Positions 37,570 through 46,413 are shown, counted from the stretch's first letter. The stretch: DNA of 64,000 bases from Streptomyces sp. SDr-06 (GCF_003324565.1 NZ_QOLA01000010.1:62001-126000), one strand, 5' to 3'. Numbers and translations: made by a program. Notes: generated by a model not told the origin, from the letters alone.

Positions 37570-38586
37570 CTAGGAGAGCAGGTGCGACTCGATCGTCTGG
37601 AGGGCTGGACGCAGACCCGTCAGCCGCCCCCACCCCGACCCGGGCACCGTACCCGCCCAGCCGGGGCCGGCCAGCAGCAGGAGGGGACGGCGGCGTGCGC
37701 CCTTGACACCCCACCCGATCCCGGCGACCTGACGGGCCAGCTCCGGCTGTGCCGTCGTCCGGCTCTGCGACCACAGGACGACCAGGGCCGGGCCGACCCG
37801 GCGCACCGCGTCACACAGGGCACCGGCCGGCAGGGCGGGCCCGAACATCCGCACGGGCAGGGCGCGTTGGGCCAGTCCGGCCGCCAGAGCCTCCAGCGGC
37901 AGACTGTGCTGCTCCTGCGGAGTGCACGCCAGCAGCGCGGGTGGCAGCCCCGCCCGCTCCGGCGGCAATCCGGTCAGGCCGCGCAGCGCACAGGACACCT
38001 GCCAGGACAGCAGGTGCTCGACCTCGACGTACCGCTCCCCGGCGGTCGCCCACTTGCGCCCGACCGCGTGCAGGGTGGGCATGATGACCTCTTCCCAGGC
38101 AGTGACCAGGCCGTACTCGTCCAGCGCGGCGGCAAGCCGTTCGGCGACGGCAGGCGCGTCCAGACGGACCGCCGCACGGGCCAGCCCCCGGCATTCCTGG
38201 CGCACATCACCGAGCGGCAAAGCGTCGCGGCCGCCGGGAGTGCGCCCGGCGGCCGGTGCATCTGAGGCAGAGGGCGCGGCGGCCGGTTCGCCGGTTGGTA
38301 CGTCGCGGCCATCGGTCCGCGCGTCGAGTGCCGCACGCGCGGCTTCGGCCGGTGGAACACCCAGCGCGGCCAGTCGGCACATCCCCTGGATCGTGGCGAC
38401 GTCGTCCGGGGTCCAACGCCGGTGCCGCCCGTCCTCCCGCCGCGCCGGACCGATGCCGTAGCGGCGTTCCCAGGACCGGATCGTGGCCGGCGCCACCCCC
38501 AGGGTGCGGGCCACGTCGCCGGTGGTCCAAGCGGCGCCGGTACTCGGCCCGTCCGGTGCGACACCACGAGCGGGGGGCCTGTTCAT
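37570..38586 (-). CDS. litR: MerR-family light-response regulator LitR
   Basis: The 338-residue protein has a MerR HTH at residues 20-90 (TTGDVARTLGVAPATIRSWERRYGI and HRRWTPDDVATI) and a C-terminal domain like the B12-binding half of CarH/LitR (about 150-330). The helical part carries WATAGERYVEVEH and the Rossmann part TPQEQHSLPL where cobalamin proteins have DxHxxG, so adenosylcobalamin binding is not certain. It diverges from an ECF sigma gene and stands beside photolyase and carotenoid genes, the known Streptomyces lit arrangement, in which LitR controls litS. Confidence 0.88.
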   Translation of the reverse strand: MNRPPARGVAPDGPSTGAAWTTGDVARTLGVAPATIRSWERRYGIGPARREDGRHRRWTPDDVATIQGMCRLAALGVPPAEAARAALDARTDGRDVPTGEPAAAPSASDAPAAGRTPGGRDALPLGDVRQECRGLARAAVRLDAPAVAERLAAALDEYGLVTAWEEVIMPTLHAVGRKWATAGERYVEVEHLLSWQVSCALRGLTGLPPERAGLPPALLACTPQEQHSLPLEALAAGLAQRALPVRMFGPALPAGALCDAVRRVGPALVVLWSQSRTTAQPELARQVAGIGWGVKGARRRPLLLLAGPGWAGTVPGSGWGRLTGLRPALQTIESHLLS

Positions 38587-38619
38587 GGTTCCACTCTAGG
38601 TCCGATGCCCTCAAGAGAA

Positions 38620-38755
38620 CGTTGCAAGTCGGCAAAGGTCGGCATCCAGGGCGGCGGCACATACGCAGCTGCACTGGCGAGGCCAGTAGATCGTCCGCAA
38701 CCCGCCGAGCCCAATCGATGCAAGTGAGGGAAAACGCTGCATAAACGATGCGTAT
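38620..38755. promoter_or_regulatory. litR-litS intergenic region with four related repeats
   Basis: Four 10-base repeats of the form CG-N-TGC-A/G occur here: CGTTGCAAGT (38620), CGATGCAAGT (38716), CGCTGCATAA (38735) and CGATGCGTAT (38746). The last three are 19 and 11 bases apart in a noticeably AT-rich patch 100-150 bp before litS. They are good candidates for LitR binding sites and for the light-controlled promoter. Confidence 0.5.
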
Positions 38756-38861
38756 TGGCGACGTCGCGGAACGCCTACAACCATGCAGATGTCCGGGACT
38801 CGGCCGGCTCGCGGCCGGGGCACCGCGCCCAAAGGGCGCGGCGCGACACAGGGAGACGCGC

Positions 38862-39467
38862 ATGAACACCACAGGCATTCGGCCGTGTGCCCCGTACGCC
38901 GCGGCCGGTGACGAGGAACTGAGCGACGCCGAGGTAGGCGCCGGCCTTCGCCACGGCGATCTGCGATGTTTCGCCACGCTCTACCGCCGCACCGCGGGCC
39001 TCGTCTACTCGGTGGCAGCCCGAAAGCTGGGCGACCGCGAGGAGGCCGAGGACGTCACCCAGCAGGTGTTCATGGCGGCCTGGCGCGGGCGGAGCGGCTA
39101 CGACCCGGCGCGCGGGCCCCTCTCAGCGTGGCTCGTCGGCATCACCCGCAAGAAGACCGCCGACGCGCTCACCGCTCGCGCCCGGCGCACCCTCATCACG
39201 ACGACCCTGGCCGCACGGCACGACCCCACGCACATCGACGTCCAGGAGGAGCGGTCCGTCCACCGGCTCATGCTCGCTTCCAGCCTTCGCGGCCTGCCCA
39301 CCGCCCAGGGCCGTCTGGTGGCCCTGGCCTACTACCGGGACCTGACGCACACACAGATTGCCGAGCTGACGGGGCTCCCCCTGGGCACCGTCAAGAGCCA
39401 CATCCGGCGGGGCCTCCTCACCCTGCGGCGCAGGCTCACCGAGTCCTCCGCCACCGCCAGCCCGTGA
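38862..39467 (+). CDS. litS: ECF RNA polymerase sigma factor LitS
   Basis: The 201-residue protein contains sigma region 2 (about 25-95, FATLYRRTAGLVYSVAARKL, DVTQQVFMAAWRG) and region 4 (about 145-195, LVALAYYRDLTHTQIAELTG and GTVKSHIRRGLLTLRRRL), with no other domain. The ATG at 38862 follows GGGAGACGCGC; the frame upstream is untranslated leader. Divergence from litR and closeness to the carotenoid genes identify it as the light-induced LitS. No anti-sigma gene accompanies it, consistent with control at the transcription step. Confidence 0.88.
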   Translation: MNTTGIRPCAPYAAAGDEELSDAEVGAGLRHGDLRCFATLYRRTAGLVYSVAARKLGDREEAEDVTQQVFMAAWRGRSGYDPARGPLSAWLVGITRKKTADALTARARRTLITTTLAARHDPTHIDVQEERSVHRLMLASSLRGLPTAQGRLVALAYYRDLTHTQIAELTGLPLGTVKSHIRRGLLTLRRRLTESSATASP

Positions 39468-39932
39468 GGAGGCAAACCGTAGGCCGACCCCCGCGGCCAA
39501 CCGACGGCCAACCTTCGCACCCCCGGTCACGCCTCGGTCCTCGCACGCCGTGTACAACCTGGCCGCCCCCGCCGGCGAGGCGTGACGCGCAAACTGCCCT
39601 GCCGGGCACCTCGCGGAAGGCCGGGAGTGCCACGCTGCAAGGGCTGCACCACCGACCGCTCCGAGCGCCCGGAACCGATACGGGCCCTCTGCTCCAGTCA
39701 TCGCTTTAATCACCGACGCGGTGCGCGGTACCCCTGGCCGGTCGAACGCAGTTCCGGCCCGGAGAGCCCCCATGGACCTGCCGGATCGACTCGGCCTACA
39801 TCCACCGGCCGACGGCGTGTCCACGGTGCCCGGGCACGGCCTCGGGCAGCACACCCTGGCGTAGTGCTGACCGTCACCTGCGCCGTCGCCGCGAATGACG
39901 AGTTCGGTTAACCCTGGGTGGCGGGATACCCA

Positions 39933-39960
39933 CGGTCGGCGGGGGCAGACCCGCCGACCG
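39933..39960. promoter_or_regulatory. GGCGGG-N6-CCCGCC palindrome upstream of the antiporter
   Basis: CGGTCGGCGGG and CCCGCCGACCG pair perfectly over 11 bp around the six bases GGCAGA. The form matches three other palindromes at 46473, 48417 and 50397. It lies 277 bp before the antiporter start. Confidence 0.45.
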
Positions 39961-40175
39961 GCGGAGTGACGGCAGGCCCGTACCGGCATGGGATGGAAGC
40001 ACGTCCAGACCAGGAGGAGTCCCTTCGTCGAACAGAGGCAGGCCCGGCGACTCGGCCACGGTGGTGCCGCCCCGGAGCCGTGTCCCCGCGCCCTGGCGCG
40101 GACATCCCCGCTGAACATGCCCGGCCGCGAGCGGCGTTCCCGGCGATCGCGCTCCCTCACCCACTGGCCTCGGAC

Positions 40176-40196
40176 GGAAGGGCCTTCGGCCGTTCC
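40176..40196 (+). promoter_or_regulatory. Hairpin in the antiporter leader
   Basis: GGAAGGGCC and GGCCGTTCC form a nine-pair stem with one mismatch around TTC, 41 bp before the antiporter ATG. It may be a leader structure or a terminator of an upstream transcript. Confidence 0.35.
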
Positions 40197-40236
40197 CAGT
40201 TGTGAAGTGCCTGATGTATTTGAAGCGAGTTTGCAG

Positions 40237-41532
40237 ATGACGTTTGTCCTGATCGTGATCACTGCGGTGGTGGCCGGGTGGTCGCTCGTCGCCGGGCGGC
40301 TTGAAGGCTGGCATGTGCGAGCGCCCATGGTCCTGGTACTCGTCGGCGTCGTCACCGGAGTGTTCACGCAGAGCGAGATCGCTGCCACACTCAACTCGGA
40401 GATCGCCCTGCGTGTGGCCGAGGTGATTCTGGCCGTCCTGCTGTTCGTCGATGCCACGGAGCTGCCGGGCGGGCGGCTGTTCGGCCATGATCCCGGCTCG
40501 GCTGCCCGGGCGCTGCTTGTCGCACTGCCGCTGAGCCTGGTCCTGACCGTCATGTTGGGGGCGTGGCTGCTGCCAGGACTGCCGCTGGCGGTGCTGCTGC
40601 TGATCGCGTGCATCATCGTGCCGACCGACTTCGCCCCCGCCGAACTCCTCGTGCGCGACCGGCGCATCCCGGAGAAGGTGCGCAGCGTGCTCAATGTGGA
40701 GAGCGGCTACAACGACGGGATCGTGTCGCCTCTCTTCCTGTTCGCGGTGATCCTCGCCGGGTCGAAGTCCCAGGCGCGCACTCCCATGGAGGCGCTGGCC
40801 ACAGTCGTGCCGTTCGCGGTGAAGGCGCTCATCGTCGGCGTGCTGCTGGGGGCGCTGGTCTCGTGGCTGATGAATATGGCCGACCGTGCCTACTGGATGT
40901 CCGAGCAGTCGCGGCGGACCCTCGTCCTGATCACACCGCTGCTCACGTACACCACCACCGTTGCCATGGACGGGAACGGTTTCGTGGCCGCGTTCGTGTG
41001 CGGAATCGCCTTCCGGTACGTGCGGCAGGCGCCGGTCCGGCGGCACGGTGCTCAGGCTCCCGCCGCCTCGGACTTCCAGCTCATCGAAGACACCAGCGCG
41101 ATGATGACCATGGTCATGTGGTTCTTCTTCGGGAACGCGGTGGTCCTGGCACTGAGTGAGGGCGTCGAGTGGCGCGTGTTCCTGCTCTGCATGGCCGCGC
41201 TCACCGTCGTGCGGGTCCTGCCGATCGCGGTGGCTTTCCTGGGCTCCCGGTTCAGCTGGCGCGAACGGCTCATGGTCGCCGCGCTCGGACCGCGGGGCAC
41301 CACCTCGATCGTGTTCGGCCTGCTCGCCTTCAACGCGCTTCCGCTCGGGTCCTACGCCGACACTGCCCTGGATGCCATGACGCTCGCCGTGCTCGGCAGT
41401 GTCCTGCTACACGGCGGCGGTTCGATGGCTCTGGCCCGGCTGCTGGCGCCTCCTGCTCCGTCTCCAACCGCTGGTTGTGCGTCCGCGCCGCTAGCTCCGG
41501 CGCATGCACGAGCACATGGCGGCCACGACTGA
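40237..41532 (+). CDS. Cation:proton antiporter (CPA1 type)
   Basis: A 431-residue membrane protein with about 12 hydrophobic segments: the start is TFVLIVITAVVAGWSLVAGR, followed by IIVPTDFAPAELLVRDRRIP and the core VLNVESGYNDGIVSPLFLFA, whose E-S-G-x-N-D-G pattern is typical of sodium/proton exchangers. GPRGTTSIVFGLLAF near the end also matches. It would expel sodium or potassium in exchange for protons at the cell membrane. The ATG at 40237 is chosen because the first membrane helix begins there; the upstream 83 codons are basic, hydrophilic and unlike the family. The ribosome-binding site is weak. Confidence 0.88.
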   Translation: MTFVLIVITAVVAGWSLVAGRLEGWHVRAPMVLVLVGVVTGVFTQSEIAATLNSEIALRVAEVILAVLLFVDATELPGGRLFGHDPGSAARALLVALPLSLVLTVMLGAWLLPGLPLAVLLLIACIIVPTDFAPAELLVRDRRIPEKVRSVLNVESGYNDGIVSPLFLFAVILAGSKSQARTPMEALATVVPFAVKALIVGVLLGALVSWLMNMADRAYWMSEQSRRTLVLITPLLTYTTTVAMDGNGFVAAFVCGIAFRYVRQAPVRRHGAQAPAASDFQLIEDTSAMMTMVMWFFFGNAVVLALSEGVEWRVFLLCMAALTVVRVLPIAVAFLGSRFSWRERLMVAALGPRGTTSIVFGLLAFNALPLGSYADTALDAMTLAVLGSVLLHGGGSMALARLLAPPAPSPTAGCASAPLAPAHARAHGGHD

Positions 41533-41987
41533 GCGTGACCGGTGTATCAGCGGTCCCTCACCGGTCGCCTCTCGCAGCACCGGGCCGACCCTCGGCGGCC
41601 GAGGGCGTCCCTCGTTGCGAGCCCCGCCCATTGGCTGGTTCAGAGGGAGCTTCGCCCTGGTGTGCCTTTACAGCGGTTCGAGCCTCGCGCCGGTACGGAG
41701 GGCGTCGGCGGTGTGCTCCATGCGGTCCGCCGCATCCGCTATGCCGCAGGGCGGCTCATCCATCGGGCGGGAGTGGCCTCAGGGTTTCAGAGCCCCCGCC
41801 AGGTGGCGGGGTGAGCGGCGGCCACCTGACGGGGTGCGGCCGGACATCTGCCGGATTCCGGCGGGCCCGGTGGGTTGGCGAGGGTGGGGGCATCAGGGCG
41901 CGCCGGTTTGGGCCGCCCACAGGCTCTGGTCCTGTCCGACGCGTACACCGCATGGCGGCGCACGCGACCACCACTGGGAGTTCCGTG
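41533..41987. other. 455-bp stretch without a supported gene
   Basis: No protein is supported. A palindrome CCCCGCC-AGGT-GGCGGGG (41794-41811) and an overlapping inverted repeat CAGGTGGC/GCCACCTG (41800-41828) are present about 160-190 bp before the small secreted-peptide gene and may be a looser version of the GGCGGG-type operators. Confidence 0.4.
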
Positions 41988-42176
41988 ATGTCGACGACCG
42001 TCCGCCGCACTCTGTTCGCCGGGGCCCTGGCCGCCGCGGTGGCCGTTCTCGTCAGCGTCGTCGCTCTCGGCGGCCCCACCCGCGATGCCTCTGGTCCGGC
42101 AGTGCGGGAGCAGGGCCACATCGCCCGCCTCCACGAAGTCCTGCGCCATCACGGGCTCAGCCTGACGCACAGGTGA
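41988..42176 (+). CDS. Small exported or membrane-anchored peptide
   Basis: A 62-residue product: STTVRRTLFAGALAAAVAVL is a typical signal or anchor (Arg pair, then a long Ala/Val core to about residue 28), followed by a charged, His-rich tail (HIARLHEVLRHHGLSLTHR). The ATG is preceded by GGGAG seven bases away. No family is recognised. It stands alone upstream of the terD genes. Confidence 0.5.
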   Translation: MSTTVRRTLFAGALAAAVAVLVSVVALGGPTRDASGPAVREQGHIARLHEVLRHHGLSLTHR

Positions 42177-42634
42177 GAGGCCGGCATCAACTGAACGCGC
42201 GTCGGCACGGCCGGGTTCCTCGACTCCTACCGGCCGCGTGCGCGCGGTGTGTTCCGCGTCATGACCGGTCTGCTTCTCGCCTGCCACGGAGTCGCCTGGG
42301 GCCTCGGTGCCCCGGGAGAGGCCGTCCGGCCGGGCCGACGGCCCAGCTGGTGCAGGGCATCGACCGAACTGGTAGGAGGGTGCCCGGTGATGATCGGGCT
42401 CGGTGCCCGCACCGCCGCCTTCCTCTTCACGGGGGACCCAGCTCCTTCGCAAGGGACAGGTGTCCCCATGGTCGGCGCTGACCACACGCCCAGCGGGTCT
42501 GGTCCCCCTGCCCATGCAGACGCGACCGCGGCCGGCGCCACCTCCGCGATCCCGCCATGGCTGGCCCCCGCCCACCGAGCCAACCCCTTGTGCAACCGCA
42601 CGAGTTGCCCATTCGCACGAAAGAGAGCACCACC
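42177..42634. other. 458-bp stretch upstream of terD without a supported gene
   Basis: Reading frames cross this region on both strands but none has a convincing start, codon pattern or family. The promoter of the first terD gene should lie near its right end; I could not place it. Confidence 0.5.
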
Positions 42635-43210
42635 ATGGGAGTTTCCCTGTCCAAGGGCGGCAATGTCTCGCTCAGCAAAGAAGCGCCCGGCCTCACCTCC
42701 GTCCTCGTCAGCCTCGGCTGGGACGTGCGGAGCACGACGGGAGCCGACCACGACCTCGACGCCAGCGCGCTGCTGTGCGACGAGAACGGCAAGGTCGCCG
42801 CCAACGAGCGCTTCGTCTTCTACAACAACCTGCGCAGCCCCGACGGTTCGGTCGAGCACACCGGGGACAACCTGACCGGTGACGGGGATGGAGACGACGA
42901 GACCGTCAAGGTCCACCTCGCCGCGGTCCCGGCCGATGTCGCCCGGATCGTCTTCCCTGTCTCCATCCACGACGCGCAGGCCCGCGGCCAGAGCTTCGGC
43001 CAGGTCCGCAACGCCTATATCCGGATCGTCAATCAGGCCGGCGGCGCCGAGATCGCCCGCTACGACCTGAGCGAGAACGCCGCGACCGAGACCGCGATGG
43101 TCTTCGGCGAGCTGTACCGCAACGGCGCCGAGTGGAAGTTCCGGGCCATCGGCCAGGGATACGCCTCGGGCCTGGCAGGCATCGCCCAGGACTTCGGCGT
43201 CAGCCTCTGA
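42635..43210 (+). CDS. terD: TerD-family tellurium/stress resistance protein
   Basis: The 191-residue protein has the complete TerD fold: MGVSLSKGGNVSLSKEAP, LGWDVR, DHDLDASALLCDENGKV, FYNNLRSPDGSVEHTGDN, GDGDGDDE and AYIRIVNQAGG, ending EWKFRAIGQGYASGLAGI. The Asp-rich segments are the family's calcium ligands. TerD proteins are tied to tellurite, phage and membrane stress and to differentiation in Streptomyces. The ATG at 42635 begins exactly at the conserved start; AAAGAGAG lies upstream. Confidence 0.93.
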   Translation: MGVSLSKGGNVSLSKEAPGLTSVLVSLGWDVRSTTGADHDLDASALLCDENGKVAANERFVFYNNLRSPDGSVEHTGDNLTGDGDGDDETVKVHLAAVPADVARIVFPVSIHDAQARGQSFGQVRNAYIRIVNQAGGAEIARYDLSENAATETAMVFGELYRNGAEWKFRAIGQGYASGLAGIAQDFGVSL

Positions 43211-43322
43211 CCTCGAAGCCCTCCCCCGCACCCGCCGCCCGCCCCGATCCCGCGGACACTCCCCTCCGCGGGCGGGCGGCGGGCCTCAACTCACCTACCT
43301 CGCAACGGAATCGACAGCCATC

Positions 43323-43907
43323 ATGACGGTGAACCTCACCAAGGGCCAGCAGCTCAGCCTGACCAAGACCGATGGCCGCCCCCTGGCCCTGATCCGCATG
43401 GGACTGGGCTGGCAGGCCACCCCGCGCCAGGGCTTCCTGTCCCGGTTCATGCCGCCGCGCGACATCGACCTCGACGCCTCGGCCGTGCTGTTCAGCGGCG
43501 GCCAATTCATCGACGTCGTGTACTTCGACCACCTGCTGAGTGACGACGGTGCGGTGGAGCACTCCGGCGACAACCGGACCGGCGGTACGGGCGCGGCCGG
43601 TGATGACGAGTTCATCCGGGTGAACCTGGCCCGGGTCTCCCCTCACGTCGACCAGATCGTGTTCGTCGTGAATTCGTTCAGCGGCGAGACCTTCGCGGCG
43701 ATCGAGAACGCTTACTGCAGGCTCGTCGACGACGCGACCGGGCAGGAGCTGGCCCGGTACACGCTGGCCGACGCCGGCCCGCACACCGCGCAGATCATGG
43801 CCAAGGTCGTCCGCCAAGGGGCCGGGTGGAGCATGGTCGCCCTCGGCCGGCCCGAGAGCGGCCGGACCTTCGAGGACCTGCTGCCGGCCATCGCCCGCCA
43901 CGTGTGA
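43323..43907 (+). CDS. TerD-family protein, divergent
   Basis: A 194-residue second TerD domain: MTVNLTKGQQLSLTKTDGR, MGLGWQ, IDLDASAVLFSGGQF, VYFDHLLSDDGAVEHSGDNR and NAYCRLVDDATGQELARYTL. It lacks the GQGYASG end of its neighbour, closing instead with MVALGRPESGRTFEDLLPAI, as in TerZ-like members. It follows terD by 112 bp and precedes an ECF sigma gene, so the three could form one stress unit. Confidence 0.9.
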   Translation: MTVNLTKGQQLSLTKTDGRPLALIRMGLGWQATPRQGFLSRFMPPRDIDLDASAVLFSGGQFIDVVYFDHLLSDDGAVEHSGDNRTGGTGAAGDDEFIRVNLARVSPHVDQIVFVVNSFSGETFAAIENAYCRLVDDATGQELARYTLADAGPHTAQIMAKVVRQGAGWSMVALGRPESGRTFEDLLPAIARHV

Positions 43908-43994
43908 CGGACTGCGGGCGGTCCTCGGGTATCCGGGGCCCCGCCCGCAACCCGGATCGCCCAACGCCCCGCGCTCACGACCCTGGAGGGAGTC

Positions 43995-44597
43995 ATGGCG
44001 TACACCGACCCGGCCTCCGGGGTCGGGCGTCCCGGGGGCGGCACACCGTCACGGACCGGCCTCGGCGAGTGCGGCCGTGGCCTCCTCCGTCCCGCCGGGG
44101 GCTACGAGCGGCCGGAGGATTTCGCGGAGTACGTCCGTCTGCGCCACCCCGCCCTGCTGCGCACCGCCCGGCGGCTGGTGCCCGACCCCACCGACGCCGA
44201 AGACCTGCTCCAGACCGCACTCCTGCGCACCCACGCACGCTGGCGCGCCATCGCCGACAAGTCCCTGGCCGACGGCTACCTCCGGCGCGTCATGATCAAC
44301 GTACGGACCGAGTGGTGGCGCGCCCGGAAAGCAGACGAAGTACCGATGGAGTGGCTCTCCGAGCTGCCCGAAGAAGGCGGTACGGAACAGCTCCTGGACC
44401 GGGCCGAGCTGCTGGACGTCCTGCGGGTGCTCGCACCCAAGCAACGCGCCGTGGTGGTGCTGCGGTACTGGGCGGAGCTCAGCACCCAGGAGACCGCCGA
44501 GGCACTGGGCATCTCCCCAGGCACCGTCAAGAGCACCCTGCACCGGGCGCTCCTGCTCCTGCGTCGGGAACTGACGAGCCGCGAGACCGCAGCCTGA
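43995..44597 (+). CDS. SigE-family ECF sigma factor
   Basis: The 200-residue protein has sigma region 2 (about 42-105, FAEYVRLRHPALLRTARRLV, DAEDLLQTALLRTH) and region 4 (about 135-190, VLAPKQRAVVVLRYWAELST, GISPGTVKSTLHRALLLLRR), matching the actinobacterial SigE-type group. The first 35 residues are Gly-rich and not conserved. The ATG follows GGAGGGAGTC. No anti-sigma factor gene follows; the next ORF is a transporter fragment. Target genes are unknown, with the terD pair the obvious candidates. Confidence 0.88.
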   Translation: MAYTDPASGVGRPGGGTPSRTGLGECGRGLLRPAGGYERPEDFAEYVRLRHPALLRTARRLVPDPTDAEDLLQTALLRTHARWRAIADKSLADGYLRRVMINVRTEWWRARKADEVPMEWLSELPEEGGTEQLLDRAELLDVLRVLAPKQRAVVVLRYWAELSTQETAEALGISPGTVKSTLHRALLLLRRELTSRETAA

Positions 44598-44847
44598 GGG
44601 ACGTGCGCCTCGGGCTACGTCCGGGGGCGCTGCCGTCGGAGCCGTGGACTGCGGCCCGCTCCCGCCGAGTCGCCGTGTGGCAGGGCAGTTCCGGCCATCC
44701 GGCGGGGATCATCCGGACACTCGCCGGATATACCCACGGACTCCCCTTTCGCCAGGCTGGACACGGACCACGACCGGCTCGGCCCGGGGACCGCCTCCGG
44801 CCCCCGGGCCCGGCAGAAGTCGGCAGACCGTAAGAGGAAGACCTTCC

Positions 44848-45012
44848 GTGAACACCGCACCCGACCCGTCCACGACGGACACCGAGTCCCTGTCCGCACA
44901 CGAGACGTTCAAGGCGCTGTATGCGCATGCCCGGCCGCACCGGTGGGTGATCGGCCTCGGCCTGCTGTACGCGCAGCTGGCCGCCACCCAGCTCCTGCCC
45001 GCCGCGAAGTGA
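44848..45012 (+). pseudogene. N-terminal stub resembling an ABC exporter
   Basis: A 54-codon frame from GTG, with AGAGGAAG upstream: a disordered start, then HETFKALYAHARPHRWVIGL, GLLYAQLA and a closing LLPAAK. The middle resembles the start of fused permease-ATPase exporters, where ARPHRW precedes the first membrane helix and QPLAAK ends it. The reading stops there and a strong terminator follows at once, so the rest of the exporter has been deleted. A real short membrane peptide is the alternative. Confidence 0.45.
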
Positions 45013-45056
45013 CGCCGCGGTCATCCGGTCGCCGCCCGCCCGCCGCGTGAGCGGGT

Positions 45057-45099
45057 CCTGCCGGTGCCTCCGTCAGCATCCGAGGGAGGCACCGGCAGG
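45057..45099. terminator. Strong intrinsic terminator
   Basis: CCTGCCGGTGCCTCC (45057-45071) and GGAGGCACCGGCAGG (45085-45099) form a perfect 15-bp stem with a 13-base loop. It separates the plus-strand sigma-factor unit from the converging membrane-protein gene and probably works in both directions. Confidence 0.75.
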
Positions 45100-45168
45100 T
45101 CATCCGCGCCTGAGGAGTGGCCCGTTCGGACCCAAACACAGGTACGGACACCGGCCACGAAGGAGCGT

Positions 45169-46413
45169 TCAGAGGTTGCGCCCGGCCCGAGCGGACGCAC
45201 GATGCATCAGCCACTCGAGGGGGCCGCGACGGAAGAAGCGGGACCAGATCGCGGCGAACACGATCGCCCCCAGGATGTATGTGAGCACGGGTATCCAGGA
45301 CTTCGTGGTGCCTGCGGCCGAAGCGGGCCACGCTGACTGTGCGAGGAAGTGGCCGACGTAGGCGGTCAGGGACATGGTGGCCACGGCGATGACCGGATGT
45401 GCCAGGCGACGCAGGCGCGGCAGGCGGTCCACGAGCACCGTCGTGCCCACGATGACGAGGATCGCAACGCCCACACTGCCGATGATGTCGAAGGTGGTGC
45501 CGGTGTGCGGCCCGGCGCCCAGCAGGTCCGAGGCCGATGACACGAGCTGCTCGCCGGATCCCCTGCCACTCACCCCCGGGCCACCGGAGACCGTCGCCAA
45601 ACCGCCGGACGGCTTCCCGTCCTCTGCCGTGCTGCGCACCGCGTCCTTGCCCGCCAGCAGCATGGAGAGGCCGTACGCGGTCACGGTGAGGGTGGCGCCG
45701 AGCGCGGCCAGGCGCCGCTGGACGGCTGTAGCGGACAGGTCGAGGCGGGCCAACGCCATACCGGCGATCACGAACGGCATCCATGTGATCGTCGGATAGA
45801 GGCCCGTGAGCAGCAGATCGAGCACGCCCACCTCGCTCAGCGACTTGAGCGGGTCGTAGGCATTGATGCTCTGCTGAACGGACTCGCTCAGCCCCAACTG
45901 CAGGACGAACGCCAGTTGCGGAGTGATGAGCGCGAGCCCCGCGGCGATCACCGCCAGCGTCTTGGCGGACAGTCGCAGCAGCGGAAGAGACAGGAGGAAG
46001 TAGACGCCGTAGTAGCCGAGGATGATGACGTCCCCGTATTCCATGGCCAGCGCGGTGCCCAGCGCGAGCAGGATGATGGCGCGGATCGCGATGCGCGCCT
46101 TGGCCTGCCGGCCCGCCAGGCCGGTCTTCGGCTCCCGGCGGCCGGCGATCAGCGTCAGCGAGAACCCGGCGAGGGTGGCGAACAGCACGGACGAGTGGCC
46201 ATCGGCCAGGTAGCGGACCCAGCTGCCGACGCCGGTCGTGGCCGAAAGCGGCGGGCCGATGTGGACGATGTACATGCCGAACACCGCCAGCGCGCGGGCC
46301 AGGTCCACCCCGACCAGGCGTCCCATTGAGGCACCGCCCGAGATCTGTCCGGCGGACTGCGGCGACGTTGTGGGAGGAGGCGAGTGCTCCTGCGACGGCT
46401 GGGTCTGTGTCAT
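45169..46413 (-). CDS. Multi-pass membrane protein, DUF418/heparan acetyltransferase-like
   Basis: A 414-residue protein with about ten hydrophobic segments. The start GRLVGVDLARALAVFGMYIV is the signature of the DUF1624/heparan-alpha-glucosaminide acetyltransferase-like group, and the C-terminal half (VIAVATMSLTAYVGHFLAQS, ending WLMHRASARAG) matches DUF418. Such proteins may transfer acyl groups across the membrane, but activity is unproven. A GGCGGG-type palindrome lies 60 bp upstream, followed by the two-component genes, so it may be a target of that system. Confidence 0.8.
   Translation of the reverse strand: MTQTQPSQEHSPPPTTSPQSAGQISGGASMGRLVGVDLARALAVFGMYIVHIGPPLSATTGVGSWVRYLADGHSSVLFATLAGFSLTLIAGRREPKTGLAGRQAKARIAIRAIILLALGTALAMEYGDVIILGYYGVYFLLSLPLLRLSAKTLAVIAAGLALITPQLAFVLQLGLSESVQQSINAYDPLKSLSEVGVLDLLLTGLYPTITWMPFVIAGMALARLDLSATAVQRRLAALGATLTVTAYGLSMLLAGKDAVRSTAEDGKPSGGLATVSGGPGVSGRGSGEQLVSSASDLLGAGPHTGTTFDIIGSVGVAILVIVGTTVLVDRLPRLRRLAHPVIAVATMSLTAYVGHFLAQSAWPASAAGTTKSWIPVLTYILGAIVFAAIWSRFFRRGPLEWLMHRASARAGRNL

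Larger units (their letters stand above)
39468..40236. other. 769-bp stretch without a supported gene
   Basis: Open frames here have no recognisable product or start signal. Three structures are visible: an 11-bp inverted repeat GTCACGCCTCG/CGAGGCGTGAC (39526-39536 and 39576-39586) that may end the litS transcript, the GGCGGG-N6-CCCGCC palindrome at 39933-39960, and a hairpin at 40176-40196 shortly before the antiporter start. The rest shows nothing. Confidence 0.6.

Noticed and set aside
39123..40694. A 523-codon minus-strand frame over litS and the following gap
   Set aside because: Overlaps two real genes on the other strand, has irregular composition and no recognisable domain.
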